From positions 219,065-283,064 of the forward strand of contig NZ_JAMBNY010000003.1 in the NCBI RefSeq assembly GCF_023715345.1: a stretch of DNA of 64,000 bases. Reading direction: 5' to 3'. The DNA is from Paenibacillus camelliae. Its GTDB lineage: Bacteria; Bacillota; Bacilli; Paenibacillales; Paenibacillaceae. The position numbers and the translations under genes were made by a program. Numbering within the stretch: the first letter of the stretch is position 1; each line of letters starts with the position of its first letter. The notes under the pieces are model-generated. The model saw only the letters and a program-made list of their open reading frames with translations. It had not been told where the DNA came from and did not search any database. Below, one piece after another: positions 8,827-17,696 of the stretch.

Positions 8827-10125
8827 TTATTTAAAAGTGACAAAGTTTAAATCTTTTTCTTTTAAGTATTTTATAATTTCGGGTAATGCTTCGACCGTAT
8901 TTTTATCCTCGTGCAGCACATATATACCACCTGAAGCTTCGACCTGATGAAAATATCGGATAATGTCTTCTGGATGCTTCGCATTCCAATCTTCCGGGTC
9001 TCGATTCCACATAAGGGTCTTCATGTTCAACTTCTTTGCCTCTGACACAAGCTTATCGTTAACCTCACCGTATGGAGGGCGAAACAAAGTAATGGCATGA
9101 TCCGTCAACGATTCCAGAACGTCGTTTGTCTTCATTAAATTCTCATGCTGTTTTTGTGCGTCAGCTTTAGTTAGCACACTGTGATCCCATGAATGATTCC
9201 CAATAGCCATTCCATTCTCAAGCGCATAGGTCACAGCATCCGAATTGCGCGCCACATTCTGTCCTACGAATAAAAACGTCGCCGCTACGTTCTGTTCCTT
9301 CAAAATATCTACAATCTGCTCTGTAAGCGCAGACGGACCATCATCAAAGGTTAATGCGACGTATTGCTCCGGTAGTCCAAAAAGCTTCATCTCCTCAGTG
9401 ATCTCAAAAACTTCATAGTCCCCCTGAAGTGGATTGCTACTAGATTGCATCGAGACCTCTAATACGTCAGAAGGATCTGCAATAATATCGTCATTCTGCA
9501 CTAGATCTATACCCGCCTCATCATTTATGATGCCCTGGTCATGAATTGCTTCTGAATGCTCCGTTGTTACCTCTGCCTTCACGATACCAATGGGCTCGCT
9601 AAGCTTTCGCACTAAATCGCCCTTGCCTTGCGAGCTGGTAGAGAATACCGCCAATATACTGAATATAATCATTACGATCATCGATACCTTTGACGTGCGT
9701 GTAGAGAAAATCCTTAGAAATTGTGCTTGGTGTACGTGTTCGTGATCATGTTGAGCTGCATTCGATACTCCCTGTTCTTCCTCGTTCTTCAGAGTAAGTG
9801 GGAAGGATCTAAGATGCGTTAATTGCTGTATGTAATGCTCGGTGCATGGAAAATACTGAATATCCCGAGTAACACCTGAACCTTTGATTAGAGAGCTGTA
9901 AAAGGTTTTTTGGTATGGATCCCATTTGGCATAGGGAGATAGTCTAACTCTGTCTCCGATCCATGGCTTTAACGATTCAAGCCCCTGATACGTTAACTCA
10001 TCGATCTTTATCTCATACGTAGCTTGCCTTTCCTCTTGAGTAACGATGAGCTTCATCTGATTGACACCGTCTATCGTTTTCCCGAGTGATAGCAGCTCGA
10101 CGACTTGCGTGTTGTATGTTTCCAT
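8827..10125 (-). CDS. Membrane-anchored polysaccharide deacetylase (NodB)
   Basis: A 432-residue protein with a new-looking cytoplasmic N-terminal domain (about 1-140), one membrane helix at 147-163, a linker, and a NodB deacetylase domain from about 255. Carbohydrate-esterase-4 motifs are TFDDGP (259-264, catalytic Asp and metal Asp), HSWDH (311-315, metal His pair), RPPYG (349-353) and Asp376/Trp380. The fifth motif reads LHE where LHD is usual. Such enzymes deacetylate peptidoglycan or surface glycans outside the cell. I favour ATG at 10125 (GGGG 5 bases upstream); the frame is open to 10206, overlapping the coiled-coil gene before it, with which it forms an operon. Confidence 0.82.
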   Translation of the reverse strand: METYNTQVVELLSLGKTIDGVNQMKLIVTQEERQATYEIKIDELTYQGLESLKPWIGDRVRLSPYAKWDPYQKTFYSSLIKGSGVTRDIQYFPCTEHYIQQLTHLRSFPLTLKNEEEQGVSNAAQHDHEHVHQAQFLRIFSTRTSKVSMIVMIIFSILAVFSTSSQGKGDLVRKLSEPIGIVKAEVTTEHSEAIHDQGIINDEAGIDLVQNDDIIADPSDVLEVSMQSSSNPLQGDYEVFEITEEMKLFGLPEQYVALTFDDGPSALTEQIVDILKEQNVAATFLFVGQNVARNSDAVTYALENGMAIGNHSWDHSVLTKADAQKQHENLMKTNDVLESLTDHAITLFRPPYGEVNDKLVSEAKKLNMKTLMWNRDPEDWNAKHPEDIIRYFHQVEASGGIYVLHEDKNTVEALPEIIKYLKEKDLNFVTFK

Positions 10126-10171
10126 TCCATCCCCGTCTTTCTTCCCCGAACCCGATAGTATTCTAATCGAA

Positions 10172-10894
10172 TCAAGCTCCCTCATTAGCCCCTGTATTCG
10201 ATGCATAAGGAGATGTCAGACGGTTAGTAAAGTCATTTACAATATTAAGGAGATGCTCCTTCTCCTGGCGAAGGGCGTCAGATCTCTGCTTCATTTGATT
10301 GAGCTCAGCTTCAAGTCTCACATTCTTCTCCTCAAGCTCATTAATCCTCTTCGTCTTATCGGCAGTCGTCTCATTGTGCTTCTGAAGCAAGCCTGCGTAG
10401 TTTTGTCGTTCAAGCTCAATGACACCCTTTAGCTGCTCAATCTCACCAGATAGCGTAGTATGTAGCTCCCGATAGTCCTCCATCATCTGATCAACCTTCA
10501 GATTATTATCTGATAGCCTACGCTCTAGCTCCATAATGCTTTTCTCACGATCCTCGATGACCTTACCCAAATTCCTCAAGTCTTTGTTCATTCGGTCATT
10601 CTGTCCGTTCGCTTGATTTAAGCGATCCTGCATCTCTTTATAATTCAGCTCAACATGCTGCTTCGCCTTAACCATCTGCTCTACGGCGATGACTAGATCA
10701 AGCGTGCTTTTATCCATATGACCTTTATTGTTGAAAAATGAGCCTAGAGTCTCTTCATTCGTTTCGGAATTAGTCGAATATACCGACTCCACCGCTTCAT
10801 TTTGTGTTTCTTCCAAGTCCCCACTAATGCCGAGGTCCTCTCGCGAATGCTCCTGCTCAAGACTACTCTTCTTCTTTTTGAACGGAGAAAACAT
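10172..10894 (-). CDS. Coiled-coil protein preceding the deacetylase
   Basis: A 240-residue acidic/basic protein without membrane segments. After a lysine-rich N-terminus (FSPFKKKKSS) and an acidic region, residues about 65-230 show near-continuous heptads rich in Leu, Glu, Lys, Gln and Asn, typical of a long coiled coil. ATG at 10894 has AAAGGTG 9 bases upstream; a GTG at 10906 is less well placed. It ends 47 bases before the preferred start of the membrane deacetylase and could scaffold that protein through its cytoplasmic domain. No specific family was recognised. Confidence 0.7.
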   Translation of the reverse strand: MFSPFKKKKSSLEQEHSREDLGISGDLEETQNEAVESVYSTNSETNEETLGSFFNNKGHMDKSTLDLVIAVEQMVKAKQHVELNYKEMQDRLNQANGQNDRMNKDLRNLGKVIEDREKSIMELERRLSDNNLKVDQMMEDYRELHTTLSGEIEQLKGVIELERQNYAGLLQKHNETTADKTKRINELEEKNVRLEAELNQMKQRSDALRQEKEHLLNIVNDFTNRLTSPYASNTGANEGA

Positions 10895-11103
10895 AGTTGA
10901 AATCACCTTTTCTGAGTGTAATTGTTGAATTTTGTTGAAATATGTATTCTTTCATTATAGTTGAATCTTCCAATTAAATTAGTAGGTCAAATATACTCAT
11001 TTGTCGAGAAGGGGTAAGACTAAGGAATGGGTCTCTCGTGAAGTTTGGTACTATTTTACTAGAATATATAGAGATTGGGATCTAAAAGAACTGTGAAACT
11101 CAA

Positions 11104-11149
11104 CAAAAAAGAGAGAGGATAGGCTCGATGTATCAAGCCTATCCTCTCT
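11104..11149 (-). terminator. Intrinsic terminator of WYL-regulator gene
   Basis: Perfect 14-base stem AGAGAGGATAGGCT/AGCCTATCCTCTCT (11112-11125 with 11136-11149) followed on the minus strand by TTTTTT. It lies about 40 bases past the stop of the WYL regulator gene. Confidence 0.85.
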
Positions 11150-11187
11150 TATATAAATTACATCTGACGCCTTCTAATGCGCACTAA

Positions 11188-12150
11188 TTATGGGCAGAAT
11201 ATACGTATTCTCTCGTTTAAAGTCTCTATTACTTCTTGCGGGATTTGCTTGACCTTAATATCTCCGCCTAGAAACAAGATCCAATTCGTTATTTCAGTCA
11301 CTTCTTCGGCATGATTTAAATTAACATATGTCCTTAAGATAGCTGTAGTTTGATAAGGATTTGTATAGTTAATCGATGCCTTCATTGGGTGGTACTTTTT
11401 GAATTGGGCAATCGCTTTTGGACCAAGCTCGATTATAAGATTAGCCGTCTCTTCTTGCTCGCTAAGCTTTTCTAAGATCTTTTTCTTACTAAATCTTTTT
11501 TTGGAAGCGTATAGCTGAACATCAATAAGATGATCTACCTTATAAATTTTTCTTCTCTCTTCCTCTAGATCAAAGCCTTCTATGAGCCAAAAGCTTTTCT
11601 CTTGATAAAGGTGCAGTAGGTAGGTCGGATAGGTGTTAACCACTTCCCCTTCTTGAATAGAAAGCATTAAAGAACGATCCAATAGAAGCGTTTGAATTAG
11701 CTTTTCTAGCATCGGGTGAGGAAAATCTGACAGATCAAGCAAGTCAGGATTGTGCGGGTTTGTGCTGCTAAAAAGTAGCACGCTGTTTAGTATCACAAGA
11801 TCATCCTGCTGATGCTGTGAGATGAGCCCGAGCAGCTTCTCTGCAATCGAATGGCGATTCTGTAGATAAGGAAGCTGTTGATTACGCGTAGCCATAAAAG
11901 CAATAAAAAGAGCTTTAACTTCATTATCTGTAAAGCGAACGGTAGGCAGAAGCGTGTTATTCATAACAAAATAACCGCCATCTCTTCCAACCTCCGCAAC
12001 TAGCGGCATCCCCATGGCTTCAATTTCTTTAATATCTCTAATCGCTGTTGAACGGGAGATATTGAATTCTTGCATAATTTCGGAAATCGTAAAGTGGGCA
12101 CGGTTGTTGACGTAACGCATAATCGTATTAATTCGTTCAACTTTTTTCAT
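11188..12150 (-). CDS. WYL-domain HTH transcriptional regulator (YafY type)
   Basis: A 320-residue regulator with an N-terminal DeoR/HTH_11 winged helix (about 5-60, core ISEIMQEFNISRSTAIRDI) and the RDGGYFVM wing, followed by a WYL-type ligand domain (about 135-235, with the degenerate FWLIEGFDL in place of WYLxGxc) and a C-terminal WCX extension. Such proteins sense ligands or nucleic acid and usually control a neighbouring gene. It is divergent from the GyrI-like gene at 12259, which it probably regulates. GGAGG lies 4 bases before the ATG, and a terminator follows the gene. Confidence 0.87.
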   Translation of the reverse strand: MKKVERINTIMRYVNNRAHFTISEIMQEFNISRSTAIRDIKEIEAMGMPLVAEVGRDGGYFVMNNTLLPTVRFTDNEVKALFIAFMATRNQQLPYLQNRHSIAEKLLGLISQHQQDDLVILNSVLLFSSTNPHNPDLLDLSDFPHPMLEKLIQTLLLDRSLMLSIQEGEVVNTYPTYLLHLYQEKSFWLIEGFDLEEERRKIYKVDHLIDVQLYASKKRFSKKKILEKLSEQEETANLIIELGPKAIAQFKKYHPMKASINYTNPYQTTAILRTYVNLNHAEEVTEITNWILFLGGDIKVKQIPQEVIETLNERIRIFCP

Positions 12151-12258
12151 CGAGCCTCCTAAACAGTATCACTTTTTGACATGATTTAACGCTATTATAA
12201 ACCTAACAAAAGAAAATAACTACATGAAACCAATTTAAGAAAAAGGAAGGGATTATCG

Positions 12259-12738
12259 ATGGCAAACTATACGTTAGAGGAAAAAGAGAGCTTTACAGTA
12301 CTTGGAATTGGGGTTGAGCTTAAGAGCGACTACACAGACTATGCAGGCATCAACAAGGAAAAGTCAGACTTCTGGGAGACCATTAAACAAGACGGAACGC
12401 TTGATAAGCTAAAGGCTGTAGCTGCGAATGAGTACATCTTTGTCGTAAACGAGGCAGTGAATAACAAAATGATGCATTATGCAGGTGTTTTGTCAGATGT
12501 AACGTTGCCTGAAGCGACTAGAGTTATTCAGTTTCCTAAAGGGGAATATGTCGTTGTTAAAGGAGAAGCGAATACGGCTGATGAATTGAATCATTTGCTG
12601 ACCGGCAAGGCTTTTGGTCAAGTGTTGCCTGAAGCAACGAATGTTGCATACGTTGGCGGACCTAATACAGCCGTTCAGATGGGTGAGCGAGATGGCGTAT
12701 TGTACGGCGAGATGTGGATTCCTGTTGTTAGGAAATAA
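12259..12738 (+). CDS. GyrI-like effector-binding domain protein
   Basis: A 159-residue stand-alone GyrI-like/AraC effector-binding (SOUL-fold) protein. Features include the start ANYTLEEKESFTVLGIGVEL, the central FPKGEYVVVKGEA strand and the closing GVLYGEMWIPVVRK. Such domains bind small, often toxic, hydrophobic molecules and sometimes hydrolyse them. It stands divergent from a WYL regulator and is followed after 20 bases by another cytosolic gene, forming an operon. The ATG follows AAGGAAGGG. Confidence 0.82.
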   Translation: MANYTLEEKESFTVLGIGVELKSDYTDYAGINKEKSDFWETIKQDGTLDKLKAVAANEYIFVVNEAVNNKMMHYAGVLSDVTLPEATRVIQFPKGEYVVVKGEANTADELNHLLTGKAFGQVLPEATNVAYVGGPNTAVQMGERDGVLYGEMWIPVVRK

Positions 12739-12758
12739 GATTGGAGAGTGGATTGTCG

Positions 12759-13229
12759 ATGTCATATCTTGTTGATTTTAAGAATGTATCTACCGTTGGT
12801 CTAGAATCATCTCCCGTAGCAGAAGCGCTTGCTGGCTTACGCGCTAATGAAGCCCGCTACTTTATGAACAAATACAAGCATGAATTTGCCGTCGTACCGG
12901 CTAGCGAAAGCAAGGAAGCCCTCGATTATGTGAATTGCATTTTGCAAGAGGAGCGTAAAATAGAGTTCGCTGCCAAGCCTTTAGAAACATCCACCTTTCA
13001 GGTAGAAAACATTAGGTTTACGTATGTCTTTTACGAGGATGGTCTAGCGCTTAATGTGTTATATACGTTGGATGGTCCTAAACCTAAGCGCGCGGTTGGC
13101 TTTAAGCTTTCTGAAGGAATGGATATTCCGAAGGAGCTAGAGGAGAAAAAGTTCAAATTTGCCAAGATGAAGTCTAAGTTAGCCGGAACTATTCGGGGCT
13201 CATTCTTTGTCATTAAGGGAGAGTATTAG
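12759..13229 (+). CDS. Conserved-looking protein of unknown function
   Basis: A 156-residue soluble protein without membrane helices or a known motif. ATG at 12759 is preferred (GAGTGG 7 bases upstream) over a TTG at 12741. The first half (SYLVDFKNVSTVGLESSPV) is alpha/beta and the C-terminal half is lysine-rich with PKRAVGFKLSEGMDIPKELE. Its position 20 bases after the GyrI-like gene, with a shared terminator at 13239-13294, suggests a common role. I do not recognise the family. Confidence 0.6.
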   Translation: MSYLVDFKNVSTVGLESSPVAEALAGLRANEARYFMNKYKHEFAVVPASESKEALDYVNCILQEERKIEFAAKPLETSTFQVENIRFTYVFYEDGLALNVLYTLDGPKPKRAVGFKLSEGMDIPKELEEKKFKFAKMKSKLAGTIRGSFFVIKGEY

Positions 13230-13238
13230 AAGATAGAA

Positions 13239-13294
13239 AAAACCGTTTCTGCAAAAGGAGGTGCACTAGGCACCCCTTAAGGAGAAACGGTTTT
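13239..13294. terminator. Bidirectional terminator between unknown gene and araA
   Basis: Outer stem AAAACCGTTTCT/AGAAACGGTTTT (13239-13250 with 13283-13294) encloses a small hairpin GGTGC-ACTAG-GCACC. Both strands have A/T tracts at the ends, so it can serve the convergent plus-strand gene and araA. Confidence 0.8.
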
Positions 13295-13360
13295 ATTTCA
13301 TTTTATATATAAGAGCGATGTTTGTTATCTATTGTTCTGCCTTCAAGCTTGAAGGACGTG

Positions 13361-14779
13361 TTATTTAATAACGACGTATTCCAGGTTAACCAGCTTAGCA
13401 TAGGTTACGATCTGGTCTGTCGTTAGATTCAAGGAAACGACAGTATGGTGACCGCCACCATTCTCGATCCAAGCCTTCACGCCGTCCTGGAAGTTTGGCT
13501 TAACTGTCCATAGCACACGTGCAACTGGTAGATTAGGAGCTGGAGTTGTCGGCTCGAATGCAGACACTTCATTAATAAGCAGCTTGTAATGCGTACCGAA
13601 GTCAGCCATCGATACTACAACGCCTTCGCCAGCTTTGCCGTCGAATACAAGACGAGCTGGATCTTCACGATCGCCAATTCCAAGCGGTGAAACAATAATC
13701 TTCGGCTTGTTGCTTGCCAAGGATGGGTCCACCTCAAGCATATGAGATTGCAGGATAGCTTCCTGTCCAGGAGCCATCTCGTAAGTGTAATCCTCCATGA
13801 AGCCTGTGTTTTGATTGCGGCTCATCACCTTCATCAAACGATCAAGTGCAGCAGTTTTCCAGTCACCCTCACCAGCAAAGCCATAGCCCTGTGCCATTAA
13901 ACGTTGTACAGCTAGACCAGGCAGCTGCTTCATGCCATGCAAATCCTCAAAGTTTGTAGTAAAGGCATTATAGCCCTTTTCATCAAGGAAGCGTTTAAGC
14001 GCAATCTCGTAGCTAGCTTGAATTCTTACACTAGCTTCCCAAGCTTCCTTGCTGTTTGTGCCATAATCAAACTCGTATAGCTCAGCATATTCAGCCATCA
14101 AAGCGTCGATTTCCTGCTCTGTAACGGCATTCACGTACTGAACAAGATCCCCGATACCATAGTAGTCGACCGTCCAGCCAAACTGGATTTGCGCTTCTAC
14201 TTTATCTCCCTCGGTAACACCAACGTTACGCATGTTATCACCGAAACGAGCAACTTTAATATTGAAGCCTTCGTTGTAAGCAACCGCTACATCCATCCAG
14301 TCTGCAATTTGCTTCTGCACTTCTGGACGCTCCCAGTAGCCGACAACGATTTTATTTTGCTTATTCAAGCGGGCATTGATGAAGCCATACTCACGATCAC
14401 CATGAGCAGCTTGGTTCAGGTTCATAAAGTCCATGTCAATCGTTGCCCAAGGAATGCTTTCATTGTACTGTGTTGCAAGGTGAAGCAAAGGCTTTTGCAG
14501 CAGCTTCGTACCACGAATCCACATTTTTGCAGGTGAGAAAGTATGCATCCACGTAATGACACCCGCTACCTCGTCACGATAGTTAACCTCTTTCATAATG
14601 CTTGTAATCTTATCTGCACTTACCGCTAGATCCTGCAGTACAAGTGGATAAGGAAGCACACCGCTATTATTCAATGCATCCGTCATTGTCTGTGCATGCG
14701 CCTTAACCTCTGCAAGTGCTTCTTCCCCATACAAATGCTGCGAACCTACGACAAACCAAAATTGTTTAGCTGTTGACAT
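13361..14779 (-). CDS. araA: L-arabinose isomerase
   Basis: Converts L-arabinose to L-ribulose in the cytosol, the first step of arabinose use. The 472-residue protein begins [18 protein letters not shown], a family signature. The metal and catalytic residues expected from the E. coli enzyme are present: Glu304 (AGEGDWK), Glu329 (FMEDYTY), His346 and His445 (GGGHHTVVS). ATG at 14779 has GAGG 9 bases upstream; nothing supports the longer frame. It is the last gene of a kinase-araD-araA operon, separated from araD by a 167-base repeat element. Confidence 0.96.
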   Translation of the reverse strand: MSTAKQFWFVVGSQHLYGEEALAEVKAHAQTMTDALNNSGVLPYPLVLQDLAVSADKITSIMKEVNYRDEVAGVITWMHTFSPAKMWIRGTKLLQKPLLHLATQYNESIPWATIDMDFMNLNQAAHGDREYGFINARLNKQNKIVVGYWERPEVQKQIADWMDVAVAYNEGFNIKVARFGDNMRNVGVTEGDKVEAQIQFGWTVDYYGIGDLVQYVNAVTEQEIDALMAEYAELYEFDYGTNSKEAWEASVRIQASYEIALKRFLDEKGYNAFTTNFEDLHGMKQLPGLAVQRLMAQGYGFAGEGDWKTAALDRLMKVMSRNQNTGFMEDYTYEMAPGQEAILQSHMLEVDPSLASNKPKIIVSPLGIGDREDPARLVFDGKAGEGVVVSMADFGTHYKLLINEVSAFEPTTPAPNLPVARVLWTVKPNFQDGVKAWIENGGGHHTVVSLNLTTDQIVTYAKLVNLEYVVIK

Positions 14780-14836
14780 ATGAATCATCCTCTTTTCTAT
14801 GATTGATGGTTTTTTGAACGACCACTTCAATAAAGG

Positions 14837-15003
14837 TTCAAAAAGTTCGGCTTTCAGCACCGAGAAGATTGAAAGAAGCTAGAGCTTGAGAAGCGCAGCG
14901 TACGTTATTGGTACGTGAGCATCGGAAAGCTCGGCTGAATTCAATATTCGATGCCGAATAACCATTCAGTACTTGCTTCGTGATCAAAGTTGAACTTTTT
15001 GAA
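14837..15003. repeat. 167-base element bounded by 12-base inverted repeats
   Basis: In the 233-base araD-araA gap, TTCAAAAAGTTC (14837-14848) is repeated in inverse as GAACTTTTTGAA (14992-15003). Inside are smaller stems, such as CGTAC-GTTATTG-GTACG near 14900 and TCGGC/GCCGA arms. No reading frame is visible. The structure looks like a non-coding intergenic repeat or miniature element that is transcribed within the ara operon. Confidence 0.6.
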
Positions 15004-15012
15004 TAACCTCTA

Positions 15013-15708
15013 TTATTTTTGGCCGTAATAGGCGTCTTTCCCGTGCTTCCGCAAATAATGCTTATCCAAAATACCCTGTGGCAGTTCTTTCGCGAAGTTG
15101 TTCAATTGTCGTGCATATAGATTCATCTTGCACACTTCCTCCAGCACAACACTGTTCACTACCGCAGACTTTACATCCTTGCCCCAAGTGAATGGCGCAT
15201 GGCCTTGAAGCAAGATTGCTGGAATCGCCATCACATCTAAACCACGCTGCTCGAAGGTCTCGATAATGACATGCCCTGTCTCCGCTTCATATCCGCGGTC
15301 AATCTCCTCTTGCTTCAAAAAGCGTGCGCAAGGCACTGCGCCGTAGAAGGTGTCCGCATGCGTCGTGCCCATCACAGGTACATCTAGCCCTGCTTGCGCC
15401 CAGATCGTTGCCCATGTCGAATGAGTATGTACAATACCGCCGATTTGCGGATAGTGCTTATACAACACCGCATGCGTAGCTGTATCGGAGGATGGTCTCA
15501 TGTCCCCCTCAACGACATTACCGTCAAAGTCAACAACGACCATATCACTTGGCTTCATCGTCTCATAGCTCACTCCACTTGGCTTAATGACAAACAAGCC
15601 GCTTTCACGATCAACAGCGCTCGCGTTGCCCCAAGTGAATTTAACTAGCCCGTGCTTGGGCAATTCGAGGTTAGCCTCATATACTTCTTCTTTTAATTGT
15701 TCTAACAA
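15013..15708 (-). CDS. araD: L-ribulose-5-phosphate 4-epimerase
   Basis: Converts L-ribulose 5-phosphate to D-xylulose 5-phosphate, linking arabinose to the pentose phosphate pathway. The 231-residue class II aldolase-fold protein shows the expected zinc ligands His94, His96 (VHTHSTWA) and His170 (QGHAPFTWG), plus Asp75 in PSSDTATH. It starts with TTG, just 2 bases after the kinase stop, with GGGAGG of its ribosome site formed by the last kinase codons, so translation is coupled. Confidence 0.95.
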   Translation of the reverse strand: MLEQLKEEVYEANLELPKHGLVKFTWGNASAVDRESGLFVIKPSGVSYETMKPSDMVVVDFDGNVVEGDMRPSSDTATHAVLYKHYPQIGGIVHTHSTWATIWAQAGLDVPVMGTTHADTFYGAVPCARFLKQEEIDRGYEAETGHVIIETFEQRGLDVMAIPAILLQGHAPFTWGKDVKSAVVNSVVLEEVCKMNLYARQLNNFAKELPQGILDKHYLRKHGKDAYYGQK

Positions 15709-15710
15709 CG

Positions 15711-17333
15711 TTATTTCCTCCCGTTCTCTAGCAGATGATCTACTGCCGCCTGTTCAATAGCAAGACCTGCTACGTAACGTTCCATAAATACTTGGAAGCC
15801 TTCAACATCGACGACATCTGGGGTAATCTCTTGTCCCTCTGCATCCTTGAATACCTTCTGCTCAAGGAAATGATCTAAGCTTTCTCCTTGATCCTTGTTT
15901 ACCATATAAGAAGCGAGAATTGCCATTCCCCATGCCCCGCCCTCACCGGCTGTAGACATGACGGTGATTGGAATATTAAGCGCACCTGCTAATATTTTTT
16001 GTCCCACTACAGGAGTCTTGAATAACCCGCCATGAGCCAATATACTATCAATCGCTACCTTTTCCTTCTCGGTCAAAATATCCATGCCAAGCTTCAGTGC
16101 TCCGAAGGCTGTCAGGATATGAGTACGCATAAAGTTAGCTAGATTAAAGCTGCTTTCAGGCGAGCGTACGAACAACGGACGCCCCTGGTCAATTCCCGTT
16201 ATATTTTCACCGGATAGATAGCCGTAGCTAAGCAATCCGCCTCCATCCGGGTCAGCTTCTAATGCCTTGTTCAGCAGTACACTGAACAATTTATTGGAAT
16301 CTGCACCATAGCCCATCGCCTCGGAGAACTCGCGGAACAGTCCCATCCATGCATTAAGATCACTTGAGCAGTTGTTGGCATGTACCATAGCTACTGGACT
16401 ACCGTCAGGTGTTGTCACCATATCAATCTCTGGGTACACCGTCGATAAATCTTTCTCTAGTACGATCATCGCAAACACGGAAGTCCCTACGGAAATATTG
16501 CCCGTGCGCTTTCTAACGCTATTGGTGGCAACCATACCCGTTCCTGCATCACCCTCCGGAGGACAAAGTGCAATACCTGGCTGTAGATCACCCGCAGGAT
16601 CTAGAATAGCTGCTCCTTCAGCGCTTAGCTCACCTGCGTGCTCGCCAGAGAGAAGCACCTTCGGAAGAAGCTGCTCAAGCTTCCATGGATACGCATTGGC
16701 CGCAGTTAACTCGTCAAATTGCTTCATCATTGCCGCATTGTAATGATGAGTAGCCTCATCGATTGGGAAGATGCCAGCAGCATCGCCGATTCCGATGACT
16801 TTACTACCTGTTAGCAGCCAGTGAATGTATCCAGCAAGCGTCGTTAAATAATCAATACGAGGCACATGCTCCTCTTGGTTTAAGATCGCTTGGTACAAAT
16901 GTGCAATACTCCAGCGCTCAGGGATGTTAAACTGGAATAGCTCCGTTAGCTTTCTTGCCGCCTCGCCAGTCGTTGCATTACGCCACGTACGGAACGGAAC
17001 AAGCAGCTCTCCAGATTGATCGAATGCCATATAGCCGTGCATCATAGCAGAGAAACCAATCGAGCCAACGGTTTGAAGTTTTACTCCATATCGCTCCTGT
17101 ACTTCCTGCTTCATAGCGCGATAAGCGGTTTGCAGGCCTGTAATAATCTCCTCCTGGCTGTATGTCCAATACCCGTCCTTCAACTGGTTCTCCCATTCGA
17201 AGCTGCCTGATGCAATCGTTTCGAATCGACGATCGATCAGTACTGCCTTGATTCGTGTAGAACCAAACTCGATGCCCAGTGAGGTTTCCCCTCTCGTTAT
17301 CGCTTCCTTCAAGTCTACATGACTCATGATCAT
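15711..17333 (-). CDS. araB: FGGY-family L-ribulokinase (AraK-like)
   Basis: A 540-residue FGGY-type sugar kinase that by context phosphorylates L-ribulose. The N-terminal phosphate loop is [15 protein letters not shown], and the C-terminal half has [12 protein letters not shown] and [12 protein letters not shown] for ATP binding. The sequence differs clearly from the Bacillus subtilis/E. coli AraB type (which starts GVDFGTLSGRA) and fits the alternative ribulokinase described in clostridia as AraK. GAGGGG lies 6 bases before ATG 17333. It heads the operon with araD and araA and is divergent from araR with an AraR-type box in its upstream region. Confidence 0.88.
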   Translation of the reverse strand: MIMSHVDLKEAITRGETSLGIEFGSTRIKAVLIDRRFETIASGSFEWENQLKDGYWTYSQEEIITGLQTAYRAMKQEVQERYGVKLQTVGSIGFSAMMHGYMAFDQSGELLVPFRTWRNATTGEAARKLTELFQFNIPERWSIAHLYQAILNQEEHVPRIDYLTTLAGYIHWLLTGSKVIGIGDAAGIFPIDEATHHYNAAMMKQFDELTAANAYPWKLEQLLPKVLLSGEHAGELSAEGAAILDPAGDLQPGIALCPPEGDAGTGMVATNSVRKRTGNISVGTSVFAMIVLEKDLSTVYPEIDMVTTPDGSPVAMVHANNCSSDLNAWMGLFREFSEAMGYGADSNKLFSVLLNKALEADPDGGGLLSYGYLSGENITGIDQGRPLFVRSPESSFNLANFMRTHILTAFGALKLGMDILTEKEKVAIDSILAHGGLFKTPVVGQKILAGALNIPITVMSTAGEGGAWGMAILASYMVNKDQGESLDHFLEQKVFKDAEGQEITPDVVDVEGFQVFMERYVAGLAIEQAAVDHLLENGRK

Positions 17334-17486
17334 ATACATCCCCTCTCTATTTGTCGTTTTACATTTCCTATGTCATTCATATAAGCTCGACCTTCAAATC
17401 GACTTCGCTACGCTTATACAACCTATGAATTTCAACCGAAAGAAGGCGCTTTCTATAATAGATAATCTTTTCAGCCTTAGTATATT

Positions 17487-17502
17487 TTCTGTACGTACAT
17501 TT
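17487..17502. promoter_or_regulatory. araO: AraR-type operator near kinase promoter
   Basis: The core GTACGTACA in a 16-base site matches the Bacillus AraR consensus ATTTGTACGTACAAAT at 12 of 16 positions. It lies 154 bases upstream of the kinase start in the 363-base divergent region. Confidence 0.7.
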
Positions 17503-17654
17503 GTCAATACAATACCTTAGTTATACTAACATAATTGCTGCACTTCGTTAGCTTGTCTTCATTTGTTGTTTTTTCGAGCTTATTGCATAAATATGTACGG
17601 TCCCATGCATAGCTCAGCATGACAGCACTTGCAACCTGTACAATTTGTGCTAAA

Positions 17655-17670
17655 ATATGTACGTACAACT
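17655..17670. promoter_or_regulatory. araO: AraR-type operator in front of araR
   Basis: ATATGTACGTACAACT matches the AraR consensus at 14 of 16 positions and lies 27 bases before the araR ATG, suggesting autoregulation. A half-site-like ATATGTACGG is visible near 17591. The remaining divergent region holds no gene. Confidence 0.75.
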
Positions 17671-17696
17671 TCTTGAACAATGATGAAAGTAGTGAA

